This document shows, piece after piece, positions 54,015 to 61,466 of a DNA stretch of 64,000 nt; the stretch's first letter is position 1; each line of letters opens with the position of its first letter. A program made the translations under genes and the position numbers. The DNA lies in the NCBI RefSeq assembly GCF_001717585.1, contig NZ_CP017042.1:595501-659500 (forward strand), in the 5' to 3' direction. The notes below the pieces were generated by a model. The model ran no database searches. It worked only from the letters and a program-made list of their open reading frames with translations, and was not told the origin of the DNA. This DNA comes from Selenomonas sp. oral taxon 920 (GTDB lineage Bacteria > Bacillota > Negativicutes > Selenomonadales > Selenomonadaceae).

Positions 54015-54044
54015 ATTATACCACGGTGGTGAGGCGAGCAACAA
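54015..54044 (-). promoter_or_regulatory. Leftward promoter of the 58-residue gene
   Basis: On the minus strand TTGTTG (54039-54044) and a perfect TATAAT (54015-54020) are 18 bases apart, about 22 bases before the start codon. Confidence 0.7.
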
Positions 54045-54054
54045 CACAGCCGAA

Positions 54055-54111
54055 ACGGGCGCAAGCCCGTCCGCAGGGAGTGACCGCCCTGCGCTGATGA
54101 TGGCAGGTCAC
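54055..54111 (+). ncRNA. Candidate structured RNA, C4-antisense-like
   Basis: Two perfect hairpins are adjacent. ACGGGC-GCAA-GCCCGT (54055-54070) has a GNRA tetraloop. CGCAGGG (54072-54078) pairs with CCCTGCG (54087-54093) around an eight-base loop. That loop holds GTGACC (54080-54085), the exact complement of GGTCAC at 54106-54111. A short leader ORF follows. This resembles the layout of phage C4 antisense RNAs, whose loops pair with sequences near the start of a downstream leader gene; family membership is inference. Confidence 0.5.
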
Positions 54112-54134
54112 GTTCCGCCGATACGAGGCGAATC

Positions 54135-54176
54135 ATGGTAGATAGCAAGAATGGCGGGACGTTTCCTCATAGATAG
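54135..54176 (+). CDS. Possible 13-residue leader peptide
   Basis: ATG 54135 lies six bases after gagg and encodes MVDSKNGGTFPHR before a stop 11 bases ahead of the next gene. Its ribosome site and first codons lie in an 18-bp sequence (54125-54142) repeated exactly at 51119-51136. It may couple translation of the downstream HTH gene to the RNA structure before it. Evidence is positional only. Confidence 0.35.
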   Translation: MVDSKNGGTFPHR

Positions 54177-54187
54177 GAGGCGAGGTT

Positions 54188-54583
54188 ATGGGAAAGACGG
54201 CGACGGATGCGGCGGCAGATGCTTTCGTCGCGGGGCTCATGGTGGGTTTTGACAGGATCGCGGACGAGAAGCTGACGGAGAAGGTTGATGCGTTGGAGCA
54301 GCGGATTATCGAGCGTCTGCCGCAGGTGGTCGCTCTGCCGCCGAAACCTGCGGAGTATCCGCCCGATCGGCTGCTCAGTGTCGGCGAGATCGCCGATCTG
54401 CTCGGCTGTTCGCCGCGTACAGTACAGACGCGGATGGATAAGGGCGAACTGGTCTATGTGCTTCTTGACCCGAGCAGTAATCAGCGAAAAGTACCATATT
54501 CGTGGGTGATGGAGTACATTCACAGCCTTCCACGTTATGTGGGCAAAGTGAGGGAGAAAAAGGAGGTCAAGGGTCATGCGTGA
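54188..54583 (+). CDS. Phage DNA-binding protein, HTH_17/excisionase-like
   Basis: 131 residues. The N-terminal half is helical and acidic; the C-terminal half has LLSVGEIADLLGCSPRTVQTRMDKGEL, a MerR/excisionase-type helix-turn-helix, then NQRKVPYSWVMEYI, as in phage DNA-binding proteins that recognise specific sites. The ATG follows ataggaggcgaggtt. It overlaps the LysM gene by eight bases. It may act as excisionase or as a regulator of early genes. Confidence 0.85.
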   Translation: MGKTATDAAADAFVAGLMVGFDRIADEKLTEKVDALEQRIIERLPQVVALPPKPAEYPPDRLLSVGEIADLLGCSPRTVQTRMDKGELVYVLLDPSSNQRKVPYSWVMEYIHSLPRYVGKVREKKEVKGHA

Positions 54584-54893
54584 GTTCTTAAAGGCGGCTC
54601 TCGTTGGCGGGGCGTTCATCGCGGCAGCATCGCTCTTCTCGGGGGCGGTGAATCCGTGGGACGACGGCAAGAATGCGATTCTCGTTGAGGAAACATATGT
54701 CGTCAAGCCCGGTGATACCCTCTGGGATATCGCGGAGGAGTACCTTGCCAAGAACACCGGCACCCGCCGGTACATCTTGGAATATAAAGAGGGCATCTAC
54801 GAGAACAACCCGTGGCTCGTAGATCGCAAAGGGCTGATTCGTCCGGGCGACGAGTTGCAGATGACATACTGGGTGAAGGGGGAAGAGGAATGA
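54576..54893 (+). CDS. LysM-domain protein with N-terminal membrane segment
   Basis: 105 residues. The first 25 form a signal or membrane anchor (LKAALVGGAFIAAASLFSGA), then one LysM domain (TYVVKPGDTLWDIAEEYLAKN through LIRPGDELQMTYW). LysM binds peptidoglycan glycan chains. Its place in the early, non-lysis part of the phage operon is unusual. It overlaps both neighbours by a few bases, so it belongs to the same operon. Confidence 0.85.
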   Translation: MREFLKAALVGGAFIAAASLFSGAVNPWDDGKNAILVEETYVVKPGDTLWDIAEEYLAKNTGTRRYILEYKEGIYENNPWLVDRKGLIRPGDELQMTYWVKGEEE

Positions 54894-55174
54894 CAAGGGA
54901 ACAGGCGAATGAGCTTGCGGACAGACTTGCGATGAGCGACTTGTTCATCTGCGTAGCACTCAAAGGAAATCGCTCGTGGGAAGCGTCCTACGGTGATTCA
55001 TACAAGTTGGTTGACGTTGCATATAACACACTGTTGTCAATGATTGATGAACTTGAAACAGTCGAAGAACAGATCACGCAGATCAGAACCCGTATGATGT
55101 TCTTGAATGCGGCACGAATCGCAAAAGAAAAAGCGCCCAAAGCGGCGGCAACCGCTCAAGGCGCAGAAGGATAA
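54890..55174 (+). CDS. Phage protein of unknown function
   Basis: 94 residues, not recognised. It is mostly helical, with a possible coiled coil in the middle (NTLLSMIDELETVEEQITQI) and an alanine/lysine-rich tail. ATG 54890 overlaps the LysM gene stop (ATGA). Confidence 0.75.
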   Translation: MTREQANELADRLAMSDLFICVALKGNRSWEASYGDSYKLVDVAYNTLLSMIDELETVEEQITQIRTRMMFLNAARIAKEKAPKAAATAQGAEG

Positions 55175-55217
55175 CAATCTAGCGTGATTATATCACGAAG
55201 TAGGAGGAATAGCAAAC

Positions 55218-55391
55218 ATGAGATACAGGGTAAATTTCCGTATTGAGGGGGCTGTCGAGGTAACAGCCTCATCTGAGGAGGAGGCTGAGGAGATCGTCGA
55301 GGATATGGAGCGTGGCGATCTGTTCAAGGCGTTTGATTTCGACGAACAGGAATTTTCGGCGGCAGCGTATGAGATAGATGAGGGGGAGTAG
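55218..55391 (+). CDS. Small acidic phage protein, 57 residues
   Basis: ATG 55218 follows taggaggaat at good spacing. The product begins MRYRVNFRIEGAVEVTASSE and is then strongly acidic (EEEAEEIVEDME). The start pattern resembles short phage beta-strand/helix proteins in early operons. Function unknown. It ends two bases before the next ATG. Confidence 0.75.
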   Translation: MRYRVNFRIEGAVEVTASSEEEAEEIVEDMERGDLFKAFDFDEQEFSAAAYEIDEGE

Positions 55392-55393
55392 AG

Positions 55394-55672
55394 ATGAGGA
55401 TTCCGAAGCGGCTTCCCGAGGGACTGAAAGCCCTCGTGGAACTTGAGGAAGCGTTTGGGAGGCTGACACTCCTCTCGGCGGAAATGCGTCGCTATCAGGG
55501 GACGGCGCACATCGAGCTGACCTACATTGACAAGGATAGTTTTTCCGGCGATGCGCTTGTGACAATTGATTCTGCACTCAGTTACAACAAGTACGAGCGC
55601 AAGGTCAATGAGCACGCACAGGCACACCGACGCAATATCAACGTATTTAGGAAGGCGGTGCTGGCATCATGA
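55394..55672 (+). CDS. Phage protein of unknown function
   Basis: 92 residues, not recognised. It has a helical N-terminal part, a beta segment (GTAHIELTYIDKDSFSG) and a basic C terminus. It starts two bases after the 57-residue gene and overlaps the Gp157 gene by four bases. Confidence 0.75.
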   Translation: MRIPKRLPEGLKALVELEEAFGRLTLLSAEMRRYQGTAHIELTYIDKDSFSGDALVTIDSALSYNKYERKVNEHAQAHRRNINVFRKAVLAS

Positions 55673-56130
55673 ACCTCTATGACATCGACAATGCAATCCT
55701 CTCCTGCGTGGACATGGAGACGGGGGAGATCATCGACGCGGAAAAACTCGACGAGCTGAAGATGGAGAAGGAACAGAAAATCCGCAACATTGCGTGCTGG
55801 GTGAAGGAACTGAACGCAGAGGCGGAAGCCCTGAAGAAGCAGAAAGATGCGTTCGCTGCTCGTGAGAAGGCGGCAAAGAACAAGGCGGAGGGACTGAAAG
55901 CATATCTCTCCTCCTATCTCGGCGGGAAAGAAGCCAAGGGGACGGAATATCAAATCTCCTTCCGTGCGTCACAGGCGACGGAGATCACGGATGAGGAAGC
56001 AATCCCTCCGGAGTACCTCGTTTCGCAGCCGGACAAGATCGACAAGGATGGACTGCTCAAGGCGCTCAAGGGCGGTGCTGTCATTCCGGGGGCGCAGCTG
56101 ATCGAGCGGAAGAACATCCAGATCAAGTGA
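55669..56130 (+). CDS. Siphovirus Gp157 family protein
   Basis: 153 residues. The Gp157 pattern is clear: an N-terminal helix pair (MNLYDIDNAILSCVDMETGE), a long lysine/glutamate coiled coil, then GLKAYLSSYL and the beta end IPPEYLVSQPDKIDKDGLLKALKGG. The family occurs with recombination genes in early phage operons and has been linked to phage resistance in Streptococcus thermophilus. The ERF gene starts ten bases downstream. Confidence 0.92.
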   Translation: MNLYDIDNAILSCVDMETGEIIDAEKLDELKMEKEQKIRNIACWVKELNAEAEALKKQKDAFAAREKAAKNKAEGLKAYLSSYLGGKEAKGTEYQISFRASQATEITDEEAIPPEYLVSQPDKIDKDGLLKALKGGAVIPGAQLIERKNIQIK

Positions 56131-56140
56131 GGTGATACCG

Positions 56141-56809
56141 ATGGCAGGAAAGGCAATCTACGCCGCACTCATGGCAGTGCAGAGCGAACTGAAAGCACCG
56201 AAGGGGCAGGAGAACACCTTCGGCAAGTACCGTTATCGCAGCGCGGAGGACATTCTGGAGGCGGTAAAGCCACTGCTCAAGGAAAACGGTTTGTACCTGC
56301 GTATCTCAGACACAGTGGAGCTGATCGGCGACCGTTACTACGTCAAGGCAACGGTCACGGCCGTGGACATTGCAACAGGGGACGCGGAAAGTGCGACGGC
56401 ATATGCGCGTGAGCAGACAGAAAAAAAGGGGATGGACGCAGCGCAGGTGACGGGGGCAACGTCCTCCTACGCCCGCAAATATGCCCTGAACGCGCTTTTC
56501 GGAATTGATGACACCAAGGATGCGGACACGGACGAATACACGCGTACAGGGCGTTCTGGGGCGAATCAAGAGCAAGCGAAGAAACAGACACAGCCGCCTA
56601 CACAGGCGCAGGCAACTGCGGTCAATGACGCACACGCAGCGATGAAGGAACTCGCGGCTGAAATGCAGCGTATCAATGCCACGAAGGAAGAAGTCGCGGG
56701 GATTTGCAGGAAGCTGTTCGGCAAAGCCTCCTCGCGCGAACTCACGGCGGAGCAGCTGCGCAAGCTCACGGCGAATCTTGCGGCAGAGATCATGGCAGGT
56801 GTGGCGTGA
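56141..56809 (+). CDS. erf: ERF-family single-strand annealing protein
   Basis: 222 residues. The ERF domain covers about residues 1-130 (YAALMAVQSELKAPKGQ, KYRYRSAEDILEAVKPLL, GATSSYARKYALNALFGIDD). Such proteins anneal single strands for phage recombination and circularisation. A glutamine/alanine/threonine-rich linker leads to a helical C-terminal tail, likely the contact to a single-strand-binding protein. ATG 56141 follows gaggtga; it overlaps the HNH gene through GTGA. Confidence 0.92.
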   Translation: MAGKAIYAALMAVQSELKAPKGQENTFGKYRYRSAEDILEAVKPLLKENGLYLRISDTVELIGDRYYVKATVTAVDIATGDAESATAYAREQTEKKGMDAAQVTGATSSYARKYALNALFGIDDTKDADTDEYTRTGRSGANQEQAKKQTQPPTQAQATAVNDAHAAMKELAAEMQRINATKEEVAGICRKLFGKASSRELTAEQLRKLTANLAAEIMAGVA

Positions 56810-57510
56810 TACAGGAGCGCGTGACTGGCACGGTGAGGGATATCACGGAGGATGGGACAGCGGTCATACACGCAGCCCTGCCCGACCCTCTCCGTGCTAT
56901 GCTGCGGGACTACAAGGATGTTGAGATCATTCTGCCCGATGGACGGCGCATCTCTCCTGAACAGCGGCGCAAGGTGTACGCTCTCATCGGTGAGGTTGCA
57001 GAGTACGTCGACGGCATCCGAAACGCGGGGACGGTCGAGAGTGCGAAGCGGACGCTCAAGATGGAGTTCATGCTCTCCCGCATGGAGGGGATGGAGCGCA
57101 GACTGTTCTCTCTTGCAACCTGCGATGTGACCACAGCGCGGGAGTTCATCAACTTCCTCGTGGAGTTCATCATCGAGAACGACATCCCGACGCGTGCACC
57201 GCTGATCGAGAACTGCGAGGATATCGCCGCGTATGTGTACGCCTGTCTCATGAGCAAGAAGTGCGCGGTATGCGGGCGACACGCAGACCTGCATCATGTC
57301 GATGTCGTGGGGATGGGGCGTGACCGTACGGAGATTTGTCACATCGGGATGCGTGCGCTCCCCCTGTGTAGGGAGCACCACACGGAGATTCACGCGGTAG
57401 GGCAGGAGGGTTTTCTAAAGAGGTATATCCTCGAACCGGTCAAGATTGATGAGCGGATCGCGGATGTGTACGGCCTGCGGGGGAAGAGCAGGAAGGAGGT
57501 GTCGTTATGA
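56806..57510 (+). CDS. Putative HNHc-type phage nuclease
   Basis: 234 residues. The C-terminal part has the zinc-finger and HNH-like pattern KKCAVCGRHADLHHVDVVG, then CHIGMRALPLCREHHTEIH, matching the putative HNHc nucleases found beside recombinases in Firmicutes phages. GTG 56806 overlaps the ERF stop and is the likely start. Its neighbours suggest a role in recombination or end-processing. The next gene overlaps by four bases. Confidence 0.85.
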   Translation: MIQERVTGTVRDITEDGTAVIHAALPDPLRAMLRDYKDVEIILPDGRRISPEQRRKVYALIGEVAEYVDGIRNAGTVESAKRTLKMEFMLSRMEGMERRLFSLATCDVTTAREFINFLVEFIIENDIPTRAPLIENCEDIAAYVYACLMSKKCAVCGRHADLHHVDVVGMGRDRTEICHIGMRALPLCREHHTEIHAVGQEGFLKRYILEPVKIDERIADVYGLRGKSRKEVSL

Positions 57511-57743
57511 AAGAGATTTGTCGATATGCCTGTGAATTTTGCGGCGTAGATTTTGATAGTAAAGAGAAAGCACACCTTTGTGAAAGTTCACATATGATTC
57601 CGAAGGAGATTAAGTCAGCAAAATACGTTTCTTCAAACGCGATTGGGGATCCTGAATGTAATTACGCAAACAACTATCCGGAAAACATCACTATCCAGAT
57701 GAGCAATGGGGAAGAGGTTGATTATGTAAGAGATAGGAGGTGA
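57507..57743 (+). CDS. Small zinc-finger-like phage protein
   Basis: 78 residues. The N-terminal YACEFCGVDFDSKEKAHLCESSH has a C-x2-C followed by C and H in zinc-finger spacing. No family recognised. It overlaps the HNH gene by ATGA. Confidence 0.7.
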   Translation: MKEICRYACEFCGVDFDSKEKAHLCESSHMIPKEIKSAKYVSSNAIGDPECNYANNYPENITIQMSNGEEVDYVRDRR

Positions 57744-57748
57744 GAGAT

Positions 57749-58054
57749 TTGTTTGTTGTTAAAGATCTGGAACGGCTGAAGGAGTATGGCTTTACCGAAA
57801 CAGGGAGCAAAAACAGCAGAGGAAGAAAAGTTTACTGGAAGGAGGTTGGCGTATCGACAATTGGTTGCGCCACGGCGTATCTCACACTACTCGTGAATAC
57901 AGAAGGGACACGAGAAAATGAAATCATCGCGTGTTGTGAGCCTGAGTTTAGTGATACCGATGATGGCGTGCAGACCGTGATGTGGGCATTCGACGAGCTT
58001 TCTGAGATGTTGCATGATGATGTGATTGTGTGGAGCAAGCTCCCGAGACCATAG
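57749..58054 (+). CDS. Phage protein of unknown function
   Basis: 101 residues from TTG 57749, which is preferred because aggaggtga ends at good spacing before it; GTG 57740 would overlap the previous stop. The sequence LERLKEYGFTETGSKNSRGR then a beta-rich middle is not recognised. Confidence 0.65.
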   Translation: MFVVKDLERLKEYGFTETGSKNSRGRKVYWKEVGVSTIGCATAYLTLLVNTEGTRENEIIACCEPEFSDTDDGVQTVMWAFDELSEMLHDDVIVWSKLPRP

Positions 58055-58069
58055 AGAGAGGTGAGTATT

Positions 58070-58537
58070 GTGAATAACATTGAAACCATGTTCTATAACG
58101 CATGGATTGAACGCGGTGAAGAAGAAAAAAAGCGGGGGATTCGTCCTACGCGAATACGCCCGCAAGTTCCATGCGGTGGATACATCATCGACTTTGTGGT
58201 CGACTACCGTTTCCAGATAGATACGATTAAGGTCGCCATAGAAATCGACGGTCACGAATCGCATAAGACGAAGGCGCAACGCTTTAATGACTACGCTAGG
58301 GAACGCTTCCTTATGGCGAAAAGAATGCTGGTTATTCGCTTCGCAGCGAGTGAGGTGTTCGTTGATGCAGCGGCTTGCGTTAATGAAGTGTGGCAGATTC
58401 TCTACGGATTGGATTATTCGTTCTATGCCTATGGCGGCAAAAAGTTCGATGAAGGCATTCAATTCGAGCAGGACTGGTCATCTGGGCGTATCAGACGCAG
58501 CCCGTATGAACCATCTGCTGTAGAGCTGACGGAGTAG
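58070..58537 (+). CDS. DUF559-like PD-(D/E)XK nuclease-fold protein
   Basis: 155 residues from GTG 58070. The core resembles Vsr/DUF559 nucleases: YIIDFVVDYRF (acidic residue about 41), then IKVAIEIDGHESH (E58, D60), followed by a basic helix (KAQRFNDYARERFLMAK) and VIRFAASEVF. This is the strand order of a PD-(D/E)XK endonuclease. It lies between the recombination and replication genes. Substrate unknown. Confidence 0.7.
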   Translation: MNNIETMFYNAWIERGEEEKKRGIRPTRIRPQVPCGGYIIDFVVDYRFQIDTIKVAIEIDGHESHKTKAQRFNDYARERFLMAKRMLVIRFAASEVFVDAAACVNEVWQILYGLDYSFYAYGGKKFDEGIQFEQDWSSGRIRRSPYEPSAVELTE

Positions 58538-58573
58538 CACCTCCATTCATATAAAAATTAAGGAGGTGAATGT

Positions 58574-59386
58574 ATGCGGCAGTATATGACACTTCTAAAA
58601 TCTTACTATGATTCTAGCGTGGGATTAGTCCCGCCCGTAGCCCAAGCGCTTTATTTCAGGCTGTTTCTCATAAACAACCGCGCCGGCTGGACGGAATGGT
58701 TCGGGGCGACAAATCAGAGACTAATGTTAGAAGTCGGACTAAGTAGTGCCCATACTCTCATCGAGAACAGAAACCTCCTGAAAAGACTAGGGTTCATCGA
58801 CTTCAAACAGGGGAAAAAAGGTCAACCGACGCTCTATCGTCTGAATGATATGTGTGAAGAAAAGGGTGCATTAAATGCACTGAATACTGCACCGCAAACT
58901 GCACTAGAAAGTGCATCAAATACTGCACTGAATACTGCACCGCAAACTGCACACATATATAGACAAGAGACAATGACTAAGACTAAGACAAAAAGAAATC
59001 CAAAAGAAAAAGCTGTCGCTCTTCTTTTGGAGAGCTATACAGAGAACCCCAAAGTTCTTGAAGCACTCAAGGGGTATGTTGAGATGCGCAAGGCGAAGTG
59101 GAGTATACCGACGGAGCGGTCAGTCCAACTTAGTCTTTCAAAGCTCGACAAGCTGGCGCGTACCGATGAGGAGAAGATTGCCATTATCGAGGAGGCTGTG
59201 ATCGGGGAGTGGAAGACATTCTACCCGCTGAAAAAACAGGAGGTGAGACAGGGTGGAGCACATATCAGTCATAGCAAAGGTGCTCTCGACGAGAGGTATC
59301 CAGATTTCGCAGAGGCAAACCGAAACTACGTCCCTCCGTGGGAAGTACGACCTGCTGGCGGAGGAGATCGAGCGGCATCGGGATGA
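58574..59386 (+). CDS. Phage replication initiator with embedded iterons
   Basis: 270 residues. The N-terminal part (YYDSSVGLVPPVAQALYFRL through LLKRLGFIDFKQGKKGQ) is a winged-helix module like those of phage replisome organisers. A four-residue repeat (ALNT-APQT-ALES-ASNT and so on, about 98-125) is encoded by the 12-bp iterons. The C-terminal part resembles DnaD-like helper domains. ATG 58574 follows aaggaggtgaatgt. Its 3' end overlaps the helicase-loader gene by 134 bases in another frame. Confidence 0.85.
   Translation: MRQYMTLLKSYYDSSVGLVPPVAQALYFRLFLINNRAGWTEWFGATNQRLMLEVGLSSAHTLIENRNLLKRLGFIDFKQGKKGQPTLYRLNDMCEEKGALNALNTAPQTALESASNTALNTAPQTAHIYRQETMTKTKTKRNPKEKAVALLLESYTENPKVLEALKGYVEMRKAKWSIPTERSVQLSLSKLDKLARTDEEKIAIIEEAVIGEWKTFYPLKKQEVRQGGAHISHSKGALDERYPDFAEANRNYVPPWEVRPAGGGDRAASG
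58875..58958 (+). repeat. 12-bp iteron array, candidate phage replication origin
   Basis: TGCA recurs at 58875, 58887, 58899, 58911, 58923, 58935 and 58947, an exact 12-bp period, with an extra one at 58866. Units 1 and 5 are identical (tgcactgaatac), and so are units 2 and 6 (tgcaccgcaaac). A/T-rich, purine-rich sequence follows from 58955. The array lies inside the initiator gene, as in lambda. Confidence 0.75.
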
Positions 59387-60146
59387 GATTGCGCATATTG
59401 AGCGCCTGCAAGACCTCTGTCGCGGATGCACGGGGGAGAGCTGCAAGCAGACATCACGGGGGATGATTCCTGTGGTGGATACGTCCTGTGGTCGGTTCTA
59501 CCACGTTCTCAGCCCTTGCAAGCACGAGCGCAACAGGCGGGAGCGCCTGCGGATTGCACGTCTCTTTGCCTCGGCGCATATTCCCCGCGCCTATGAGGCG
59601 GACACGTTCGCAGATTACGAGGTGACGGGCGGAAACAAAGGAGCGGTAGATGCAGCGCGCATGATGGTCGACGGTGAGATCGGCGGGCTGTTTGTCTATG
59701 GCGTGCGTGGGACCGGCAAGACTAAGCTCGCGGCAATCATCGCCAATGAGCGGGCGAGAGCCGGAAAGCCTGTGCTCTTTGCGTCCGTGCCTGACCTGAT
59801 GGCAGACATCCGCGCGTCGTTCGCGGACGGCAAGACGGCGGAGACAGTGCGGGCGGTGAAGGAAACACCGTTTCTGGTGCTCGATGACCTCGGTGCAGAG
59901 AAAATGAGTGAGTGGGTCGGGGAGCAGCTCTTTTGCATCGTCAACCACCGCTATAACGAGCGCTTGCAGACGGTTGTGACGAGCAACTACAGCCCGACGG
60001 AGATCATCGGTCACATGGCGACCGTAGACAGGCGTGGCAACGTGATTGACGATATGCAGGGGCAGCGGATTATGTCGCGCATCTACGAGATGTGTGAGCG
60101 GGTAGAGATACGGGGCGCAGACTGGCGCATGAAAGGAGCGTGCTGA
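59253..60146 (+). CDS. DnaC/IstB-type helicase loader
   Basis: 297 residues. An N-terminal cysteine cluster (C56, C59, C64, C79, C89) suggests a zinc site. The AAA+ part has Walker A GVRGTGKTKLA (about 150-160) and Walker B FLVLDDLGAEK (about 207), then VVTSNYSPTEI (sensor). It loads the replicative helicase at the phage origin. GTG 59253 is nine bases after aggagg and lies well within the initiator gene. Confidence 0.9.
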   Translation: MEHISVIAKVLSTRGIQISQRQTETTSLRGKYDLLAEEIERHRDEIAHIERLQDLCRGCTGESCKQTSRGMIPVVDTSCGRFYHVLSPCKHERNRRERLRIARLFASAHIPRAYEADTFADYEVTGGNKGAVDAARMMVDGEIGGLFVYGVRGTGKTKLAAIIANERARAGKPVLFASVPDLMADIRASFADGKTAETVRAVKETPFLVLDDLGAEKMSEWVGEQLFCIVNHRYNERLQTVVTSNYSPTEIIGHMATVDRRGNVIDDMQGQRIMSRIYEMCERVEIRGADWRMKGAC

Positions 60147-60147
60147 G

Positions 60148-60636
60148 ATGGAAAGGCCAAAGATAGGAGATATTGTGCGCCTTAAGCAGATTTTGTCTGA
60201 TTTTGGATGTAACACTGAAAATTACAGGTTTCACGATATGAGCAAAGAGGAAGTTTTGGCTCTGTATGACGGCTTGCGTGAGAGTTGGGGAAAAGAACGC
60301 CATACGGAGATAGAACGGGAGATTGACACAACAAAGCCGCAGCCGTGCACAAGATTTTGGAATGCGGGTACAGTGGAGTGGATTGCCAAACTCATGGAGG
60401 AGACGAACGAGGCAATACAGGAGGCGAAAAAAGTTTATGCGCTTGAAAAAGCGGATGAGGATGGCGTTGAATATGCGGGATGCATTGGAGATGAGGAAGT
60501 CCTCCTCGCCGAAGAACTCACGGACGTTATCACGGTTTGTGTCTCATGGCTTCATGCGCTCGGCTACGACGAGTATTTGCGCGGCGAGGTGCAGAAGCGC
60601 GTGAACGAGAAAAACAAGGCACGCGGGTATTTCTGA
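60148..60636 (+). CDS. MazG-like nucleotide pyrophosphohydrolase
   Basis: 162 residues. The helical core has the EExxE and ExxD metal motifs (KLMEETNEAIQEAKK, then EELTDVITVCVSWLHALG), followed by VNEKNKARGYF, as in phage MazG-family nucleotide hydrolases. The first 60 residues are an extra helical region. It starts one base after the helicase loader. Confidence 0.85.
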   Translation: MERPKIGDIVRLKQILSDFGCNTENYRFHDMSKEEVLALYDGLRESWGKERHTEIEREIDTTKPQPCTRFWNAGTVEWIAKLMEETNEAIQEAKKVYALEKADEDGVEYAGCIGDEEVLLAEELTDVITVCVSWLHALGYDEYLRGEVQKRVNEKNKARGYF

Positions 60637-60645
60637 GGAGCGGTC

Positions 60646-61452
60646 ATGCTAAAAGAATCAACACTCTTTGGCGAGGTGGACAAGGTCAAGATCGCGATGA
60701 GGCGGTTACGGCTTAACGAGCCGGAGGAAGGGTACTATGTCGCATTCTCGGGCGGGAAGGATTCATGCGTCGTGCTTGACCTGTGCAAGCGGGCGTGCGT
60801 CGATTACGACGTACACTACAACGTCACGACGGTTGACCCGCCGGAATTGGTACAGTTCATTCGCCGATGCTATCCAGAAGCGTGGGAAGGCCGCAACGTG
60901 CCGCAAAAGACGATGTGGGACTTGATCGTCGAGAAGCGTATGCCGCCGACACGCAGAGTGCGTTACTGTTGCCAATACCTCAAGGAGGGCGGAGGAAAAG
61001 GGCGGTTTCTCGTGACGGGCGTGCGTCACGCCGAATCGTCTAAACGCGCAAATCGGCAGATGGTTGAGGTGTGCAGTCGCAACAGTGCAAAGCAATACAT
61101 ACACCCCATCATTGATTGGACAGACGAAGACGTATGGGAATATATCAAGACCTACAACATCCCATACTGTTCCCTCTACGATGAGGGGAAGAAACGTCTT
61201 GGGTGCATCATGTGCCCATATCAGGGAGCCGAAGGGATGAAGCAGGAAGCTGCCCGCTGGCCGCAGTATGCGAAAGCCTACGAGGCGGCATTTCAGCGCA
61301 TGGTTGACAAGCGTCGCGCGGACGGCTTACCGACGCAATGGGAGACGGGCGCAGAGGTCATGCGTTGGTGGATTGGCGAGGACAACCGCATCCAAGAGAA
61401 TGATGATCAGATTACGCTATTCGGTCTACGGATGGATGAGAGCAGCGTTTGA
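60646..61452 (+). CDS. Phage PAPS-reductase-like PP-loop protein
   Basis: 268 residues. The PP-loop SGGKDS is at 35-40, and the later RRVRYCCQYLKEGGGKGRF, then LGCIMCPYQGAEGM, give paired cysteines. These are features of the PAPS reductase/DndC superfamily, which activates a substrate with ATP. Phage members are common but their reaction is not established: sulfate reduction, DNA phosphorothioation and base modification have all been suggested. No dnd partner genes are nearby. Confidence 0.85.
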   Translation: MLKESTLFGEVDKVKIAMRRLRLNEPEEGYYVAFSGGKDSCVVLDLCKRACVDYDVHYNVTTVDPPELVQFIRRCYPEAWEGRNVPQKTMWDLIVEKRMPPTRRVRYCCQYLKEGGGKGRFLVTGVRHAESSKRANRQMVEVCSRNSAKQYIHPIIDWTDEDVWEYIKTYNIPYCSLYDEGKKRLGCIMCPYQGAEGMKQEAARWPQYAKAYEAAFQRMVDKRRADGLPTQWETGAEVMRWWIGEDNRIQENDDQITLFGLRMDESSV

Positions 61453-61466
61453 GAGGCGGTTACGAC

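Noticed and set aside
54125-54142. Second copy of the 18-bp repeat as a promoter
   Set aside because: Unlike the copy at 51119, no -35-like hexamer lies 16-18 bases upstream of TAGATA, so only its role as ribosome site or binding site was kept.
58866-58958. Possible CRISPR-like array
   Set aside because: The units are 12 bp without spacers and lie inside a coding sequence; they fit replication iterons.
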